Shown here one piece after another: positions 54,774-63,820 of a stretch of DNA of 64,000 bases. The first letter of the stretch is position 1; every line of letters begins with the position of its first letter. Under the pieces are notes generated by a model, which was given only the letters and a program-made list of their open reading frames with translations, made no database searches and had not been told where the DNA came from. Source of the DNA: Methyloversatilis discipulorum (GTDB lineage: Bacteria > Pseudomonadota > Gammaproteobacteria > Burkholderiales > Rhodocyclaceae); NCBI RefSeq assembly GCF_018780585.1, contig NZ_JADMJL010000012.1:1-64000 (forward strand). Direction: 5' to 3'. The translations under genes were made by a program, and so were the position numbers.

Positions 54774-55898
54774 ATGAGCACATCCGAATCGGGCACCGTT
54801 GCCCTTGACGCCGGCGAAGTCGAATTCGTCGGCGGGCTGTTCCCCCGCAATCAGCTGGCCGGCCCCGGTGGCGGCCAGCAGACCGGCTTCGATCTCGCAT
54901 GGTTGCGCGATCTGGCGCGCGCGCACGAACACGCAGGCTTCGACCGCGTGCTGATCGCCAACGGCATCGACGCGCAGTGGATCGCCGCCTACGCCGCCGC
55001 GCAGACCGAGCGGCTTGGCTTCATGATCGCCCATCGTCCGGCGCTGCAGGCGCCGACGCTGGCGGCACGCAGCTTTGCCACGCTGGACCACGTCACCGGC
55101 GGCCGCATCCGTCTGCATGCCATCACCGGCATCACCGCCGAGCCGCAGTACGGCGACTATCTGGTCGATAAGGACGAGCGCTACGCGCGCACTGGCGAGT
55201 ACCTCGACATCGTCCGTCGCACCTGGACCTCGGATGAACCCTTCGACTACGAAGGCAAGTACTTCACGATCAAGGGCGGCTTCTCGCCGGTCAAGCCGCT
55301 GCAGGCGCCGCACATTCCGATCTCTTTCGGCGGTTCGTCCGACGCGGCTTATCACATCGCGGTGCGCCACGCCGACCTGTACGCCTTCTGGGGCGAGCCG
55401 CTGGTCGACTCGAAGGAGCAGGTGGCCAAGCTGCACGCGGCGGCAGCGGCCGCCGGCGTCGCGTCGCCACGCATCAGCCTGTCAGTGCGGCTCATCGTCG
55501 GCCCGACCGAGGAGATCGCCTGGCAGCGCGCGAACGACATCGTCGGCGCGCTGAAGAAGAACTACCAGGCGGTGCCAGGCCGGGTGCAAGGCACCGGCAC
55601 CAAACGCCTGCTGGCAGCCGCCGAGCGCGGCGAGCGGCATGACCGCGCGCTGTGGATGCCGACCGCCACTGCGGTCGGCGGCACGCACGATTCGACTGCT
55701 CTGGTCGGCACGCCGGACACCATCGTGCAGGCGCTGCTCGACTACCACGACATCGGCGTCACCACCTTCCTGAACCGCGGCTACGACCCGTTGCACGACA
55801 CACTCGACTATGGCCGCTGGATCATTCCGGTGGTGCGCGAGGAAGCGCGTCGTCGTGCGCAGCAGAAAGCCGAACAGGCGCGCCGCAGCGCCGCCTGA
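54774..55898 (+). CDS. LLM-class flavin-dependent monooxygenase, tandem copy 1
   Basis: This 374-residue luciferase-like protein has VEFVGGLFPRNQLA, DLARAHEHAGFDRVLIANG, RLGFMIAHRPALQAPTLAARSFATLDHVTGGRI, ISFGGSSDAAY and VGTPDTIVQALLDYHDIGVTTFLNRGYDPLHD. It belongs with sulfonate/sulfone-type LLM monooxygenases. Substrate is unknown. It is about two-thirds identical by eye to the next gene, a tandem duplicate 34 bases away. ACAGGAG precedes the ATG. The promoter is a consensus sigma-54 site. Confidence 0.87.
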   Translation: MSTSESGTVALDAGEVEFVGGLFPRNQLAGPGGGQQTGFDLAWLRDLARAHEHAGFDRVLIANGIDAQWIAAYAAAQTERLGFMIAHRPALQAPTLAARSFATLDHVTGGRIRLHAITGITAEPQYGDYLVDKDERYARTGEYLDIVRRTWTSDEPFDYEGKYFTIKGGFSPVKPLQAPHIPISFGGSSDAAYHIAVRHADLYAFWGEPLVDSKEQVAKLHAAAAAAGVASPRISLSVRLIVGPTEEIAWQRANDIVGALKKNYQAVPGRVQGTGTKRLLAAAERGERHDRALWMPTATAVGGTHDSTALVGTPDTIVQALLDYHDIGVTTFLNRGYDPLHDTLDYGRWIIPVVREEARRRAQQKAEQARRSAA

Positions 55899-55932
55899 TA
55901 CCGCCACGACCCATCACGGAGAGGACACGACA

Positions 55933-57024
55933 ATGACCGTCGAATTCGTCGGGGGGCTGTTCCCCCGTAACCAGTTGGCGCCGCGCGGCGCCTACGGGCA
56001 GAAGCCCGACCTGAACTACCTGCGCGATCTGGCGCGCGCGCACGAACACGCCGGCTTCGACCGCGTGCTGATCGCCAACGGCGGGCCGGATCCGGCTGTG
56101 CTGGCCGCCTATGCCGCGTCGCAGACCGAGCGACTGGGCTTCATGATTGCGCATCGCCCCGGCCTGGTCGCGCCCACCGTGGCGGCGCGCGCCTTCGCCA
56201 CGCTGGATCACATCACCGGTGGCCGCATCCGGCTGCACGCCATCACAGGCCACGCAGCCGAACCCGAGCACGGCGACACCATCACCGACAAGAACGAGCG
56301 CTACGCGCAGGCCGACGAGTACCTCGACATCGTGCGCCGCACGTGGACCGAAGACGCGCCCTTCGACTACGAAGGCAAGTTCTTCAACGTGAAAGGGGCA
56401 TACTCGGCGCTCAAGCCGCTGCAGAAGCCGCACGTACCGATCTCGCTCGGCGGATCGAGCGACGCTGCCTACCGCGTCGCGGTCAAGCACACCGACCTGT
56501 ACGCGCTGTGGGCCGAGCCGCGGGTCGACATCAAGGCGCGCATCGACAAGCTGAAAGCGATCGCCGCCGAAGCCGGCGTCGAGGCGCCGCGCGTCAGCCT
56601 GTCGGTGCGCCTGATCATCGGCGAGACCGAGGATCTGGCCTGGACCAAGGCGAAGGACATCGCCGCCACGCTCAAGCGCAACCACGACGCCAACGTGGCG
56701 CGCATAGACCGCGGCCACAGCGGTGGCGCCCAGCGCCAGGTCGACGTGGCCGAACGCGGCGAGGTGCACGACAAGGCGCTGTACTACGGTACGTCGAGCG
56801 CAATTGGCTTCGGCACCGACTCGACCTCGCTGGTCGGCACGCCGGACACCATCGTCGAGTCACTGCTCGCCTACTACGACCTCGGCGTCACCACCTTCCT
56901 GAACCGTGGCTACGATCCGCTGTACGACGCCATCGACTACGGCCGCTGGATCATCCCGGCGGTGCGTGAGGAAGTGGCCCGCCGCGAACAGGAAGCAGCA
57001 CGGCGCCAGTCGGCAGCTGCGTGA
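55933..57024 (+). CDS. LLM-class flavin-dependent monooxygenase, tandem copy 2
   Basis: This 363-residue protein is closely similar to the preceding one from MTVEFVGGLFPRNQLAPRG to the C-terminal GRWIIPAVREE. It lacks the N-terminal 13-residue extension of copy 1. Conserved flavin-barrel features are EHAGFDRVLIANGGPDPAV, GFMIAHRPGLVAPTVAARAFATLDH and PISLGGSSDAAYR. The pair may differ in chain-length or substrate preference. GGAGAGG precedes the ATG at 55933. Confidence 0.87.
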   Translation: MTVEFVGGLFPRNQLAPRGAYGQKPDLNYLRDLARAHEHAGFDRVLIANGGPDPAVLAAYAASQTERLGFMIAHRPGLVAPTVAARAFATLDHITGGRIRLHAITGHAAEPEHGDTITDKNERYAQADEYLDIVRRTWTEDAPFDYEGKFFNVKGAYSALKPLQKPHVPISLGGSSDAAYRVAVKHTDLYALWAEPRVDIKARIDKLKAIAAEAGVEAPRVSLSVRLIIGETEDLAWTKAKDIAATLKRNHDANVARIDRGHSGGAQRQVDVAERGEVHDKALYYGTSSAIGFGTDSTSLVGTPDTIVESLLAYYDLGVTTFLNRGYDPLYDAIDYGRWIIPAVREEVARREQEAARRQSAAA

Positions 57025-57167
57025 TCGGCAGGCCCGGCGCAGGTCACTGCACCGGGTCATGCATCCTCATGCCTGCAGGGCATGAGGGCATAAGCAGAGC
57101 CGGACAGGCGGAAGGCGGTATCGTTGTGCACTGTTGCCGTCGCCCGTGTCGTCTGCCCCCGCCTGCC

Positions 57168-57509
57168 ATGAGTCTTGCCGTCGTCTGTCTCTGCGCCGAA
57201 TGGTGCGGTACCTGTCGTGATTTCCGTGCTGCCTTCGACGACGTCGCCCGTCAATGGCCCGACGCCGGCTTTGTCTGGGCCGACATCGAGACGCACGAAG
57301 AGCTGCTGGATGAGCTGGGCATAGAGATCGAGAACTTCCCCACCGTGCTGATCGCCTCCGGCGCCGGCAGCGCCCTTCATTTCGCCGGCCCGATCACGCC
57401 CTTTGCCGACACGCTGCAGCGGCTCTGCCGCACAGCCGCAGCCGGCGACCTTCCGACAAGCCAGGCGTCGACCTGGAAGACGCTGCTGACCACACTGATC
57501 CGGATGTAG
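57168..57509 (+). CDS. Thioredoxin-like protein with CGTC active site
   Basis: This 113-residue protein has a thioredoxin fold: LAVVCLCAEWCGTCRDFRAAFDDVA, with redox Cys pair in WCGTC, then VWADIETHEELLDELGIEIENFPTVLI with the cis-proline region, then the C-terminal helix. CGTC differs from the CGPC of thioredoxin and raises the expected redox potential. It has no signal peptide. It follows the tandem monooxygenase genes and may support their redox needs or sulfur reduction. The ribosome site is weak. Confidence 0.75.
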   Translation: MSLAVVCLCAEWCGTCRDFRAAFDDVARQWPDAGFVWADIETHEELLDELGIEIENFPTVLIASGAGSALHFAGPITPFADTLQRLCRTAAAGDLPTSQASTWKTLLTTLIRM

Positions 57510-57793
57510 ACGCGAGCACCGGTCGCGCTCTGGCCCGATGGCTGGGCGCCGTCGGTTGCTGCGGCCCCGAGCGCGACCCATGACCCCCCGTTCGAGAACC
57601 CGGGCGGCAGGTGTGTGATCTGCTAGGTGCTTCATCCAGGCAGTCCTTCTGGATCCGGTCCGCGGCGGGAGCCGTGACACGTGTGGGCGCCTGGCCACAT
57701 CGCGATGCAGTGTGGGTTTGCGTGACCGTTCGTGGCGAGGATGCCGAGGTGGCTGTTGATCCGGTTCGCATTGCGACCATTGCCGAGCCGAGA

Positions 57794-57835
57794 CTGCGCG
57801 GATCGGCGCAGCGCGCTGTGCGCGGATCGGCAGCC
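57794..57835. promoter_or_regulatory. Tandem candidate activator sites before the SsuACB-like operon
   Basis: The first repeat has perfect 6-base arms CTGCGC/GCGCAG around GGATCG. The second has the same GGATCG centre with a shortened right arm. They lie 24 bases apart centre to centre, which is near two helical turns and would place two dimers on one face. Confidence 0.55.
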
Positions 57836-57929
57836 GTTGCAGTCCGACGCCGCACCGGAGCTCGAACAAGATCGGTTCGTCTTGCGCAAAAGTCCGCCGG
57901 TGAAGGATCTGCGCCGGCTGCTCGCGTTT

Positions 57930-57945
57930 CGGCATCCTTCTTGCA
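57930..57945 (+). promoter_or_regulatory. Sigma-54 promoter for the SsuACB-like operon
   Basis: CGGCAT-CCTTC-TTGCA has exact GG-N10-GC spacing and a perfect -12 element. It lies about 65 bases before the ATG at 58011. Confidence 0.68.
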
Positions 57946-58010
57946 ATGCAGCGAACAGATCCGGGGCGGACATCCTGTCTGCCCCCATTCAACGCAGCAG
58001 GAAGGTCATC

Positions 58011-59153
58011 ATGTCGCTCTCTCCCCGACTGTTCGGTTGGGCACTTGCCGTCGCATTCGCGTTTGGCGGCTATCTCGCATTGCGTCCGTCGGAGGAGGCT
58101 GGACGGCCTCAAGTGGCATTGGAACAGCAGGCCACAGTGACGGCGGGTACGCCTGAGGCAAGCACGCTCACCATTGCCACCATCTCGACGCCCTTCCAGG
58201 GCAAGCAGGTCTATAGCGGCGCCACCCAGATCGTGCTCGAACAGGGCTGGCTGGAAGCCGAGCTCGCCAAGCGCGGCGTGACGCTGAAGATCGAGCCGGT
58301 GTCGCCGGCGGTTGGCGGCCCGCAGATCAATGAGGGCTTCGCCGCCAAGCGCATCGACTTTGCCGCCTACGGCGACTTCCCGGCGTTGATCGCCAAGGCC
58401 GGTGGCGTGGACATCCGCTCGGTGCTGTCGCCGGGGCAGGGCAACAACGCCTATCTGGTGGTGCGCAGGGGTCTGGACGTGAAGTCGATCAAGGACCTGA
58501 AGGGCAGGTCCATCGCCATTCACCGTGGCCGTCCGTGGGAGCTGACGCTGGCCAAGCTGCTCGACGCCAACGGCCTGACACTGAATGACTTCAAGGTGTA
58601 CAACCTGAACCCGCAGGCGGGCCACGCGGCGCTGGCGTCCGGCAAGGTCGATGCGACCTTCACCTTGAGCGAGGCGCTGGTGACCGAACAGCAGGGCGCC
58701 GGCACCATCATCTGGTCCACCAAGGACGCGCCGCTGCACTGGAAGATGCGCACCGGCCTGTGGGCGCGGCACGACTTCACGGAACAGCATCCGGACATCA
58801 CGCAACTGGTGGTGGCGGCCTACGTAAAGGCGGCGCACTGGCAGTCCCAGGAGGCCAACCGCGATGCGGTGCTGCAGATGGCTTCGCGCGGCAACCTGCC
58901 GGTGGAACTGATCGCGCGCGACTATGACGATCCGCGCCTGGGCTGGAAGGACCGTTTCTCGCCACTGCTCGACGGCTTCTACCGCCAGCACTTCCGTGAC
59001 GTTGCAGCCTACATCCACGACAACGGCCTGGTGCAGAAGCACGTGCCGGTCGAGGACATCATCGATGACCGCTTTCTCAATGCGGCGCTCAAAGAACTGT
59101 CGTTCGAGGGCTACTGGAGCGCCCAGTCCGAACAGCAGGTGGCGGCGAAGTGA
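58011..59153 (+). CDS. SsuA-like sulfonate ABC transporter substrate-binding protein
   Basis: This 380-residue protein has one N-terminal hydrophobic segment (LFGWALAVAFAFGGYLAL) as signal or membrane anchor, with no lipobox. The binding fold contains QINEGFAAKRIDFAAYGDFPALIAKAGG and SIKDLKGRSIAIHRGRPWELTLAKLLDANGL, typical of SsuA/TauA-type proteins. Unlike the DszB-like proteins in the window, it lacks the CPVP motif and is exported. It leads a six-gene operon with two permeases, an ATPase and two LLM monooxygenases. The stop overlaps the first permease start. Confidence 0.88.
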   Translation: MSLSPRLFGWALAVAFAFGGYLALRPSEEAGRPQVALEQQATVTAGTPEASTLTIATISTPFQGKQVYSGATQIVLEQGWLEAELAKRGVTLKIEPVSPAVGGPQINEGFAAKRIDFAAYGDFPALIAKAGGVDIRSVLSPGQGNNAYLVVRRGLDVKSIKDLKGRSIAIHRGRPWELTLAKLLDANGLTLNDFKVYNLNPQAGHAALASGKVDATFTLSEALVTEQQGAGTIIWSTKDAPLHWKMRTGLWARHDFTEQHPDITQLVVAAYVKAAHWQSQEANRDAVLQMASRGNLPVELIARDYDDPRLGWKDRFSPLLDGFYRQHFRDVAAYIHDNGLVQKHVPVEDIIDDRFLNAALKELSFEGYWSAQSEQQVAAK

Positions 59154-59932
59154 GCGGCGGGACCCCGTCTGCGAAGACCGTCGTGACGATGGCTTCGCCG
59201 CTATGCGTTCTGCTGCTGTGGCACGGGCTGACCGCCGCGCGCGTGTTTCCACCGGAGGTGCTGGTGTCGCCGCAGGCGGTGCTGGCGGCCTTTGACAGCC
59301 TGATCCGCACCGGTGAACTGGCGCGCCATCTGGGCGAAAGTCTGCAGCGCCTGCTTTGGGGCTTCGGCATCGGCAGCGGCAGTGGCCTGCTGTTCGGGCT
59401 GGCGATGGCGCTGTCGGTCACGTTCTCTCGCCTGTTCGATCCGCTGTTCCAGGCGCTGCGCCAGGTGCCGGTGCTGGCATTCATCCCGTTGCTCATCCTG
59501 GTGTTCGGCATCGACGAGGTGTTCAAGATCGTCATCATCGCCAAGGCCGCCTTTTTCCCGACAGCGCTGTCCACGCTGGACGGTGTGCGCGGCGTGCCTA
59601 AAGCGTGGTTCGAGGTGGCGCGGATCTATCGCACGCCGCTGCCGGCGCTGGTGTGGCGCGTGCTGATTCCAGCCACCGTACCGGCGGTGCTGTCCGGCGT
59701 GCGTCTGAGCCTGACACGCGCGTGGCTGGTGCTGGTGGCTGCGGAACTGATCGTCGCCGACAGTGGTATCGGGCAGATGATGGAAATGGGCCGACAGATG
59801 TTCCGGCTCGACGTGGTGATGGTCGGCGTCATCGTTGCCGGCGTCATCGGCTTCGCGCTCGACCGCGGCTTCGTGCTGCTGCAGGCGCGCATGCAGCGCT
59901 GGCGGCCTCCTGCGACGGGAGCGGCCGCATGA
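59150..59932 (+). CDS. SsuC-like ABC transporter permease, first of two
   Basis: This 260-residue permease has six helices. The coupling loop is ARIYRTPLPALVWRVLIPATVPAVLSGVRLSLTRAW, and the family stretch FDPLFQALRQVPVLAFIPLLILVFGIDEVFK is present. It starts with GTG overlapping the binding-protein stop. Two non-identical permeases imply a heterodimeric channel, in contrast to the single SsuC of the classical sulfonate porter. Confidence 0.9.
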   Translation: MSGGTPSAKTVVTMASPLCVLLLWHGLTAARVFPPEVLVSPQAVLAAFDSLIRTGELARHLGESLQRLLWGFGIGSGSGLLFGLAMALSVTFSRLFDPLFQALRQVPVLAFIPLLILVFGIDEVFKIVIIAKAAFFPTALSTLDGVRGVPKAWFEVARIYRTPLPALVWRVLIPATVPAVLSGVRLSLTRAWLVLVAAELIVADSGIGQMMEMGRQMFRLDVVMVGVIVAGVIGFALDRGFVLLQARMQRWRPPATGAAA

Positions 59933-60711
59933 AGGCGCACGCACTGTACGGCGCGGCCGGACGCCTCGCACTCGGTCTTATCGTGCCGCTGGCGCTGTTC
60001 GCGCTATGGGACCATCAGGCGCGCAACGGTGGTGCGAACGCATTCGCCTTCGTGTCGGCCGCGCAGGTCGGCAGGGCGCTGCGCGAGCTGCTGCACTCGG
60101 GTGATCTGGCGCTGGCCTATGGCTCGAGCCTCAAGAACGCGTTCGGCGGCCTGTTCTGGGGCAGCCTTGCCGGCCTGCTGACCGGCGCCGCGATGGCACT
60201 GGTGCGACCGGTGGACTGGGCGTTGACGCCGATCTATCACAGCTTCCGCCAGGTGCCGCTGCTCGGATGGCTGCCGCTGATCGGACTGTGGTTCGGCAGT
60301 GGCGACCTGTCCAAGCTCATCGTCATCGGCCTCTCCGCCTTCTATCCGGCGGTGCTCTACACCTACGAGGGGCTGAAGGGCGTCGAGGCGCGCATGCTTG
60401 AAGTGGGGCAGCTTTACCGGCTGACGGCCTGGCAGACGTTCTGGACCATACGCTGGCCGTCGGCGCTGCCGTCGATCTTCACCGGTCTGCTGCAATCGCT
60501 GGCCTTTGCCTGGATCGCCACCATCGGTGTCGAACTGCTGTTCCCGAGCGGCTTCGGCCTCGGCACCGTCATGCAGCACGGCCAGCTGCAGGCGCGGCTG
60601 GACATCGTCGTCGTCTGCATCGTCGTCGTCGGTCTGACCGGCTTCCTGATCAATCTTCTCGTGTCGCGGCTGAGCCGTCACGCACTGCGCTGGCGCGCCG
60701 TACGCAGCTGA
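59929..60711 (+). CDS. SsuC-like ABC transporter permease, second of two
   Basis: This 260-residue six-helix permease has LTPIYHSFRQVPLLGWLPLIGLWFGSGDLSKLIVI and the coupling loop VGQLYRLTAWQTFWTIRWPSALPSIFTGL. The ATG at 59929 overlaps the stop of the first permease. It is only moderately similar to it, so the two are an older pair rather than a recent duplication. Confidence 0.9.
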   Translation: MKAHALYGAAGRLALGLIVPLALFALWDHQARNGGANAFAFVSAAQVGRALRELLHSGDLALAYGSSLKNAFGGLFWGSLAGLLTGAAMALVRPVDWALTPIYHSFRQVPLLGWLPLIGLWFGSGDLSKLIVIGLSAFYPAVLYTYEGLKGVEARMLEVGQLYRLTAWQTFWTIRWPSALPSIFTGLLQSLAFAWIATIGVELLFPSGFGLGTVMQHGQLQARLDIVVVCIVVVGLTGFLINLLVSRLSRHALRWRAVRS

Positions 60712-60751
60712 CGGCCCGTGGCCGAAACACGAAACTGAAAGCCCATTCCCC

Positions 60752-61615
60752 ATGAGCATCGACCCCCGCCACTCCGCGCCGCCGGCACAGTCGCCTCTGC
60801 GCCAGACCGGCGCGCTGTCGCTGAAGGACGTGCGCAAGCACTTCGACTTCAAGGACCGCGCACTGACCGTGCTGACCGGATTCAATCTCGACGTGAGGCC
60901 GGGCGAGTTCCTCAGCATCGTCGGCCCCTCGGGCTGCGGCAAGTCGACCCTGCTGCGCCTCATCTCGGGCCTCGACGACGCCTATGAGGGGAGCATCACG
61001 CTCGACGGCACGCGCGTGGCCGGCACTTCGCTCGAGCGCGGGCTGGTGTTCCAGGACCACCGCCTTTTCCCTTGGATGACGCTGGAAGACAACATTGGCT
61101 TCGCGCTGATCCGCCGCGATCTGTCAAAGGTTGCGCGTAATCGGCTGGTGCGCGATCACATCGCGCTGGTCGGGCTCGACGGCTTCGAGAAGGCTTACCC
61201 GCATCAGCTGTCGGGCGGCATGACGCAGCGCGCGGCGATCGCCCGTGCGCTGGTGAATGAACCCAAGGTGCTGCTGCTCGACGAACCCTTCGGCGCGCTC
61301 GACGCACTGACCCGCGTGCACATGCAGACCGAGTTGCAGCGCATCTGGATGGCGCAGGGTTCGACCATGATCATGATCACGCACGACGTCGAAGAGGCGC
61401 TCTACCTCGGCGACCGGGTGGCGGTGATGCAGGCGCACCCGGGCCGCATTACGCACATCGTCGATGTCGATCTGCCGCATCCGCGCGACCGAGCCTCGCC
61501 GCTGCTGCACCGGCTCAAGGACGACATCCTGGCCGAACTGACCGCGACGCAGGCTGGCCGCGGCGATTCGGTCGTGCATCTCGCGCACCGCCGTGGCGAT
61601 GCTGCGGCAGGCTGA
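60752..61615 (+). CDS. SsuB-like ABC transporter ATPase
   Basis: This 287-residue protein belongs to the nitrate/sulfonate/taurine importer ATPase group. Walker A is GPSGCGKST, the signature is LSGGMTQRAAIARAL, and Walker B is [12 protein letters not shown], followed by the H-loop MIMITHDVEEALYLGDRV. It energises uptake with the two preceding permeases. The acidic-poor N-terminal 20 residues are variable. Confidence 0.92.
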   Translation: MSIDPRHSAPPAQSPLRQTGALSLKDVRKHFDFKDRALTVLTGFNLDVRPGEFLSIVGPSGCGKSTLLRLISGLDDAYEGSITLDGTRVAGTSLERGLVFQDHRLFPWMTLEDNIGFALIRRDLSKVARNRLVRDHIALVGLDGFEKAYPHQLSGGMTQRAAIARALVNEPKVLLLDEPFGALDALTRVHMQTELQRIWMAQGSTMIMITHDVEEALYLGDRVAVMQAHPGRITHIVDVDLPHPRDRASPLLHRLKDDILAELTATQAGRGDSVVHLAHRRGDAAAG

Positions 61616-61653
61616 CCTTCACTCTCCGTAACGACGAACACAGGAGCACTTCG

Positions 61654-62625
61654 ATGTCCGTTTCCTTCTATTGGCGACTGCCCGGGCCGGATGACGTCCG
61701 CAACCGCGCCTTCGACGCGCTGGCCGGCGGCAGCCCGGCGCGGCTGCCGGCCGTGCACGACATACGCAACGGTCGCTACGGCAGCTTCGACCACGTGGCG
61801 CAGGTGGCGCGTGCAGCGGAACTGGCGGCCTTCGACGGCATCATCGCCGCTGACGATCCCGGCGGCGACGCCTCGCTGATCACCCTCGGCGCGCTGGCGC
61901 GCGAAGTGCGCCGCGTGCGCCTGATCGCCACCTTCAGTCCGGGTATCGGCTCCGCCGTCTATGCGGCGAAAAAGGCGGTGAGTTTCCAGCGCTACACTGG
62001 CAACCGCTTCGGCTGGGCACTGCAGTCGGCACCCGACGCCGCTCGCCGTCGCAGCCTGGGTGACTTCGTCACCGATGCCGATCTGGCGACCCGACTGGAA
62101 GAGTTCCTCGTCGTTGCGCGCGGTGTCGTCGAGTCGGAACGATTCAGCTACGACGGCCGCTTCTTCGGCGTGCTCGACGGCGGTTTCCAGGGGCCGCTGT
62201 CCGGCCGTCCCTTCCCCGAGCTCACGCTGTCCGGTGACAGCGACGCCGCACTCGCTCAGTCAGCCCGCCTGGCCGACGTGCATGCCTTCAATCTAGGCAC
62301 CACCGATCTGGCCGCTCGCATCGGCGCGCTGCACGCGCAGGCGCGTTCGCATGGCCGTACGGTCGAGGTGGCGCTGCGCGCGCGCATCGTTTCGCATCCG
62401 GACGGGCAGCGCGCACGACTCGAAGCGGCGCGCGCAGGCATTGCCGACGCGCCGGACTTGATCACCGGCAGCTATGACGAGGTGGCCGCCCGCATCGAGG
62501 CGCTGCATGGGCTTGGCGTGCAGCGTTTCGAACTGTCGGCGCCGCGTTCGCTCGACGAGGTCTATCGCACCGGCGAACACGTGCTGCCGCGCGTGCGACG
62601 CCTGATCGGCAAGGAGGCCGCTTAA
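61654..62625 (+). CDS. Short LLM-class flavin-dependent monooxygenase in the SsuACB-like operon
   Basis: This 323-residue luciferase-like protein begins MSVSFYWRLPGPDDVRN. It contains ARAAELAAFDGIIAADDPGG, LIATFSPGIGSAVYAAKKAVSFQRYTGNRFGWALQS and DEVYRTGEHVLPRVRRL. It is shorter than SsuD and has reduced insertions around residues 180-280. It acts with the porter, so the imported sulfonate or related compound is presumably its substrate. AGGAGCAC precedes the ATG, and the next gene begins four bases after its stop. Confidence 0.83.
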   Translation: MSVSFYWRLPGPDDVRNRAFDALAGGSPARLPAVHDIRNGRYGSFDHVAQVARAAELAAFDGIIAADDPGGDASLITLGALAREVRRVRLIATFSPGIGSAVYAAKKAVSFQRYTGNRFGWALQSAPDAARRRSLGDFVTDADLATRLEEFLVVARGVVESERFSYDGRFFGVLDGGFQGPLSGRPFPELTLSGDSDAALAQSARLADVHAFNLGTTDLAARIGALHAQARSHGRTVEVALRARIVSHPDGQRARLEAARAGIADAPDLITGSYDEVAARIEALHGLGVQRFELSAPRSLDEVYRTGEHVLPRVRRLIGKEAA

Positions 62626-62629
62626 TCCC

Positions 62630-63796
62630 ATGGCAATCGACTTCTTCTGGCGCCTGCCAACGCATGGCGACATCACTACGGTACGCGATCCGCACTCGAC
62701 CCGCGGCGACTGGTCGCCGCTGCGCGACGGCAATCAGGCTCCTGGGCTGCTGCACGGCGAACCGGACGGCACGTCCTATGTCGACCATCTGGCCCAGATC
62801 GCCAAGGCGGCCGAGATATCCGGCTTCCAGGGCGGGCTGATCCCGTCCTTCCCGATGACCGACGATCCCTGGGTCATCGCCGCCCATCTCGCGCGCGAAA
62901 CCAAGACCTTCCGCTTCATGCTCGCCTTCCAGCCGGGTTTCGTGAACCCGGTCGAGGCGGCGCGCCTGTCGGCGACGCTGCAGCGAGTGAGTGGCAACCG
63001 CATGCTGTTCAACATCATCACCGGCGGTGGCGGCCCGGCGCAGCTGTGGTGGGGCGACAGCTTCGCCCATGATGACCGCTACGGCCGTACCACCGAGTTT
63101 CTCGACATCTTCAAAGGGGTGTGGAAGGGCAGTGCGCCGCTCAGCTACGACGGACGCTTCTACAAGGTGGAGAACGGCCTGCTGCCGCCTTCGCTGGCGG
63201 CCACCGATCTGCCGGAGATCTACTTCTCCGGCTCGTCCGACGCCGCGCTCGCGTCAGCTTCAAAGCATGCCGACTTCTACCTGTCGTGGCTCGAGCCCTT
63301 CGACCAGGTGGCCGAGAAATTCGCGCGCGTGAAGGAGCGCACCGCCGCGCTGGGCCGGCGCATCAAGTGTGCCATCCGCGTCGACATCATCGCCCGCCCG
63401 ACCGAGGAAGAGGCGTGGGCCGACGTCAAGGCCGGTTTCGAGTCGCTGGGCCCGGAGCGCCGCGACGCCTTCCGCCAGAGCGGCGGTGACTCGGTCGGCG
63501 TGAGCCGTCAGGCAGGCTACCGCCCGGCCGACGCCCGTCGCTACGAAGACCTCATCATCGCCCCCAACCTGTGGGCGGGATTCAGTCTGCTGCGCGGCGG
63601 ACCTGCCATCGGTATCGTCGGCTCCTACGAACAGGCCGCGCAGAAGCTGGACGAACTGATCGCGCTCGGCGCCGACGGCTTCATCCTTGCCGGTACGCCG
63701 CATCTGGAGGAAGCCTACCGGATCGGCGAGGAGGTACTGCCGCTGGTCAGAGGCAGGGGGCAGGCGGAGAGGGCGGGACTGCGCGCGGTCGGGTGA
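62630..63796 (+). CDS. SsuD-like FMNH2-dependent sulfonate monooxygenase
   Basis: This 388-residue protein has the full SsuD layout: IDFFWRLPTHGD, AKAAEISGFQGGLIPSFPMTDDPWV, LAFQPGFVNPVEAARLSATLQRVSGNRMLFNIITGG and FILAGTPHLEEAYRIGEEVLPLV. Family members convert sulfonates to aldehyde and sulfite using FMNH2 from a partner reductase. The likely reductase is the SsuE-like protein at 35383, because none is encoded in this operon. It is the last gene of the operon. Confidence 0.9.
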   Translation: MAIDFFWRLPTHGDITTVRDPHSTRGDWSPLRDGNQAPGLLHGEPDGTSYVDHLAQIAKAAEISGFQGGLIPSFPMTDDPWVIAAHLARETKTFRFMLAFQPGFVNPVEAARLSATLQRVSGNRMLFNIITGGGGPAQLWWGDSFAHDDRYGRTTEFLDIFKGVWKGSAPLSYDGRFYKVENGLLPPSLAATDLPEIYFSGSSDAALASASKHADFYLSWLEPFDQVAEKFARVKERTAALGRRIKCAIRVDIIARPTEEEAWADVKAGFESLGPERRDAFRQSGGDSVGVSRQAGYRPADARRYEDLIIAPNLWAGFSLLRGGPAIGIVGSYEQAAQKLDELIALGADGFILAGTPHLEEAYRIGEEVLPLVRGRGQAERAGLRAVG

Positions 63797-63820
63797 GCCC
63801 TCAGGAGAGGCGGGGAGGTC

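Larger units (their letters stand above)
57510..58010 (+). promoter_or_regulatory. Control region upstream of the SsuACB-like operon
   Basis: This 501-base region has no supported gene. It contains two adjacent inverted repeats, CTGCGC-GGATCG-GCGCAG at 57794-57811 and GTGCGC-GGATCG-GCAGCC at 57818-57835. A sigma-54 promoter lies about 95-135 bases downstream of them (57930-57945). This is the standard spacing of activator sites relative to a sigma-54 promoter. GGAAGG precedes the ATG at 58011. Confidence 0.65.

Noticed and set aside
57611..58156. Forward open frame before the SsuA-like gene
   Set aside because: It covers the repeats and the sigma-54 promoter and overlaps the SsuA-like signal sequence in another frame.
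57057..59252. 731-codon open frame on the reverse strand
   Set aside because: It is antisense to the SsuA-like gene and its control region, Arg/His/Gln-rich and without domain features.
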